This document shows positions 43,384-43,840 of a stretch of DNA of 43,840 bases, in pieces (within the stretch, counting starts at the first letter, position 1; the number at the start of each line of letters is the position of its first letter). A program made the position numbers and the translations under genes. The notes beneath the pieces were generated by a model. It was not told the origin of the DNA. It made no database searches and saw nothing but the letters and a program-made list of their open reading frames with translations. Source of the stretch: Nemertoderma westbladi (lineage: Eukaryota > Xenacoelomorpha > Nemertodermatida > Nemertodermatidae); NCBI GenBank assembly GCA_032718475.1, contig JAUCBJ010000556.1, forward strand, positions 1 through 43,840, in the 5' to 3' direction.

Positions 43384-43840
43384 GGGGGGGGGGGGGGGGG
43401 GGGGGACTGGAAATAAGTCATCAGACTTCGTGTTATTCCATTGGATAGTCCCATGATTATCGCTTAGGTTGTTATTTAAAAAATAATGGCCTATCTTATG
43501 ATAACTGATCAACGGACTGACGGATCAACCTAAATAATATGTCGTTTGAGTTGTTATTTCAAAACAGGGACGACACATTGACGCCTTTCAACTACGCTTC
43601 ATGTACTGTAGGCCTACATCATGTCGGCATGTCAATGTCACATGTCATTCAGTAAGTGCCATGTGTTTGTGATTTTATTACGATCATGGCCCGTACAGCC
43701 GTACTGGTAGGTACCGGTACTTCTGTACTTACTGACGTATATTTGTTGTACTTTCAAATAAACCGATTTTAAACCCAAAAATATTAAATTGTTAAAATCA
43801 ATCCAGCAATCGGTAGGTAAAGGTAATAAAATAATTCAGT
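43384..43840. other. 22-G run and unique AT-rich end of the window
   Basis: The G run is at 43384-43405. Downstream there is AGGCCTACA near 43610 and a GTACCGGTAC palindrome near 43713-43722. No gene is recognised. Confidence 0.5.

Overview
The window is eukaryotic. It has spliced gene fragments with GT/AG introns, non-LTR retrotransposons, poly(A) tails and target-site duplications, and no bacterial operon signals. The one host gene is a polycystin-1-like PLAT/transmembrane gene. Together with invertebrate-type retrotransposon ends and many AGGCCT-containing stretches, this suggests a marine invertebrate such as an echinoderm, hemichordate, cephalochordate or lophotrochozoan. I cannot name the species. 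Well over half of the window is tandem or inverted repeat.

Layout. 1-2461: five full copies and one partial copy of a ~473-bp repeat, identical except for one A-run. 2645-3535: an 891-bp palindromic element with G/C homopolymers near its ends; a lone end of the same family lies at 5998-6122. 3981-5881: a 40-bp satellite. 7273-9795: a 23-bp minisatellite split at 8357-9072 by a 5'-truncated, poly(A)-tailed retrotransposon with a 13-bp target duplication. 9838-11197 (minus): two exons of a polycystin-1-like gene carrying a first membrane segment, a PLAT domain and further membrane segments. 11291-33673: about 15 kb (roughly 600 units) of a 25-bp GGTACC-containing minisatellite. It is broken by a LINE with an intact 1339-codon ORF (about 15866-20533) and by two near-identical 1250-bp foldback elements (23139-24388 and 25675-26924). 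33709-33926: a diverged solo copy of the foldback core. 35124-41860: a 6.7-kb foldback-like composite whose long inverted arms contain 31-bp tandem repeats. Inside it are a LINE fragment, a frameshifted OTU-protease fragment, a nested palindrome and a ~160-bp diverged tandem repeat. 41862-43840: AT-rich sequence with a duplicated 145-bp repeat, a tRNA-like (SINE-type) promoter and long C and G runs.

How it fits together. The tandem arrays act as molecular rulers. Because the unit sequence is known, insertions into the arrays can be placed almost to the base and their target duplications read directly. The most unusual theme is the recurrence of foldback architecture, meaning inverted arms around a unique core. 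In two unrelated families here the arms are themselves tandem arrays (15/17-bp and 31-bp units). No transposase was recognised for either family, so both look non-autonomous. Almost all the very long open frames in the window are products of stop-free repeat units, not genes. The credible protein-coding material is the LINE ORF, the polycystin-like exons, and four decayed fragments: two reverse-transcriptase C-terminal pieces from different places, one LINE tail and one OTU domain.
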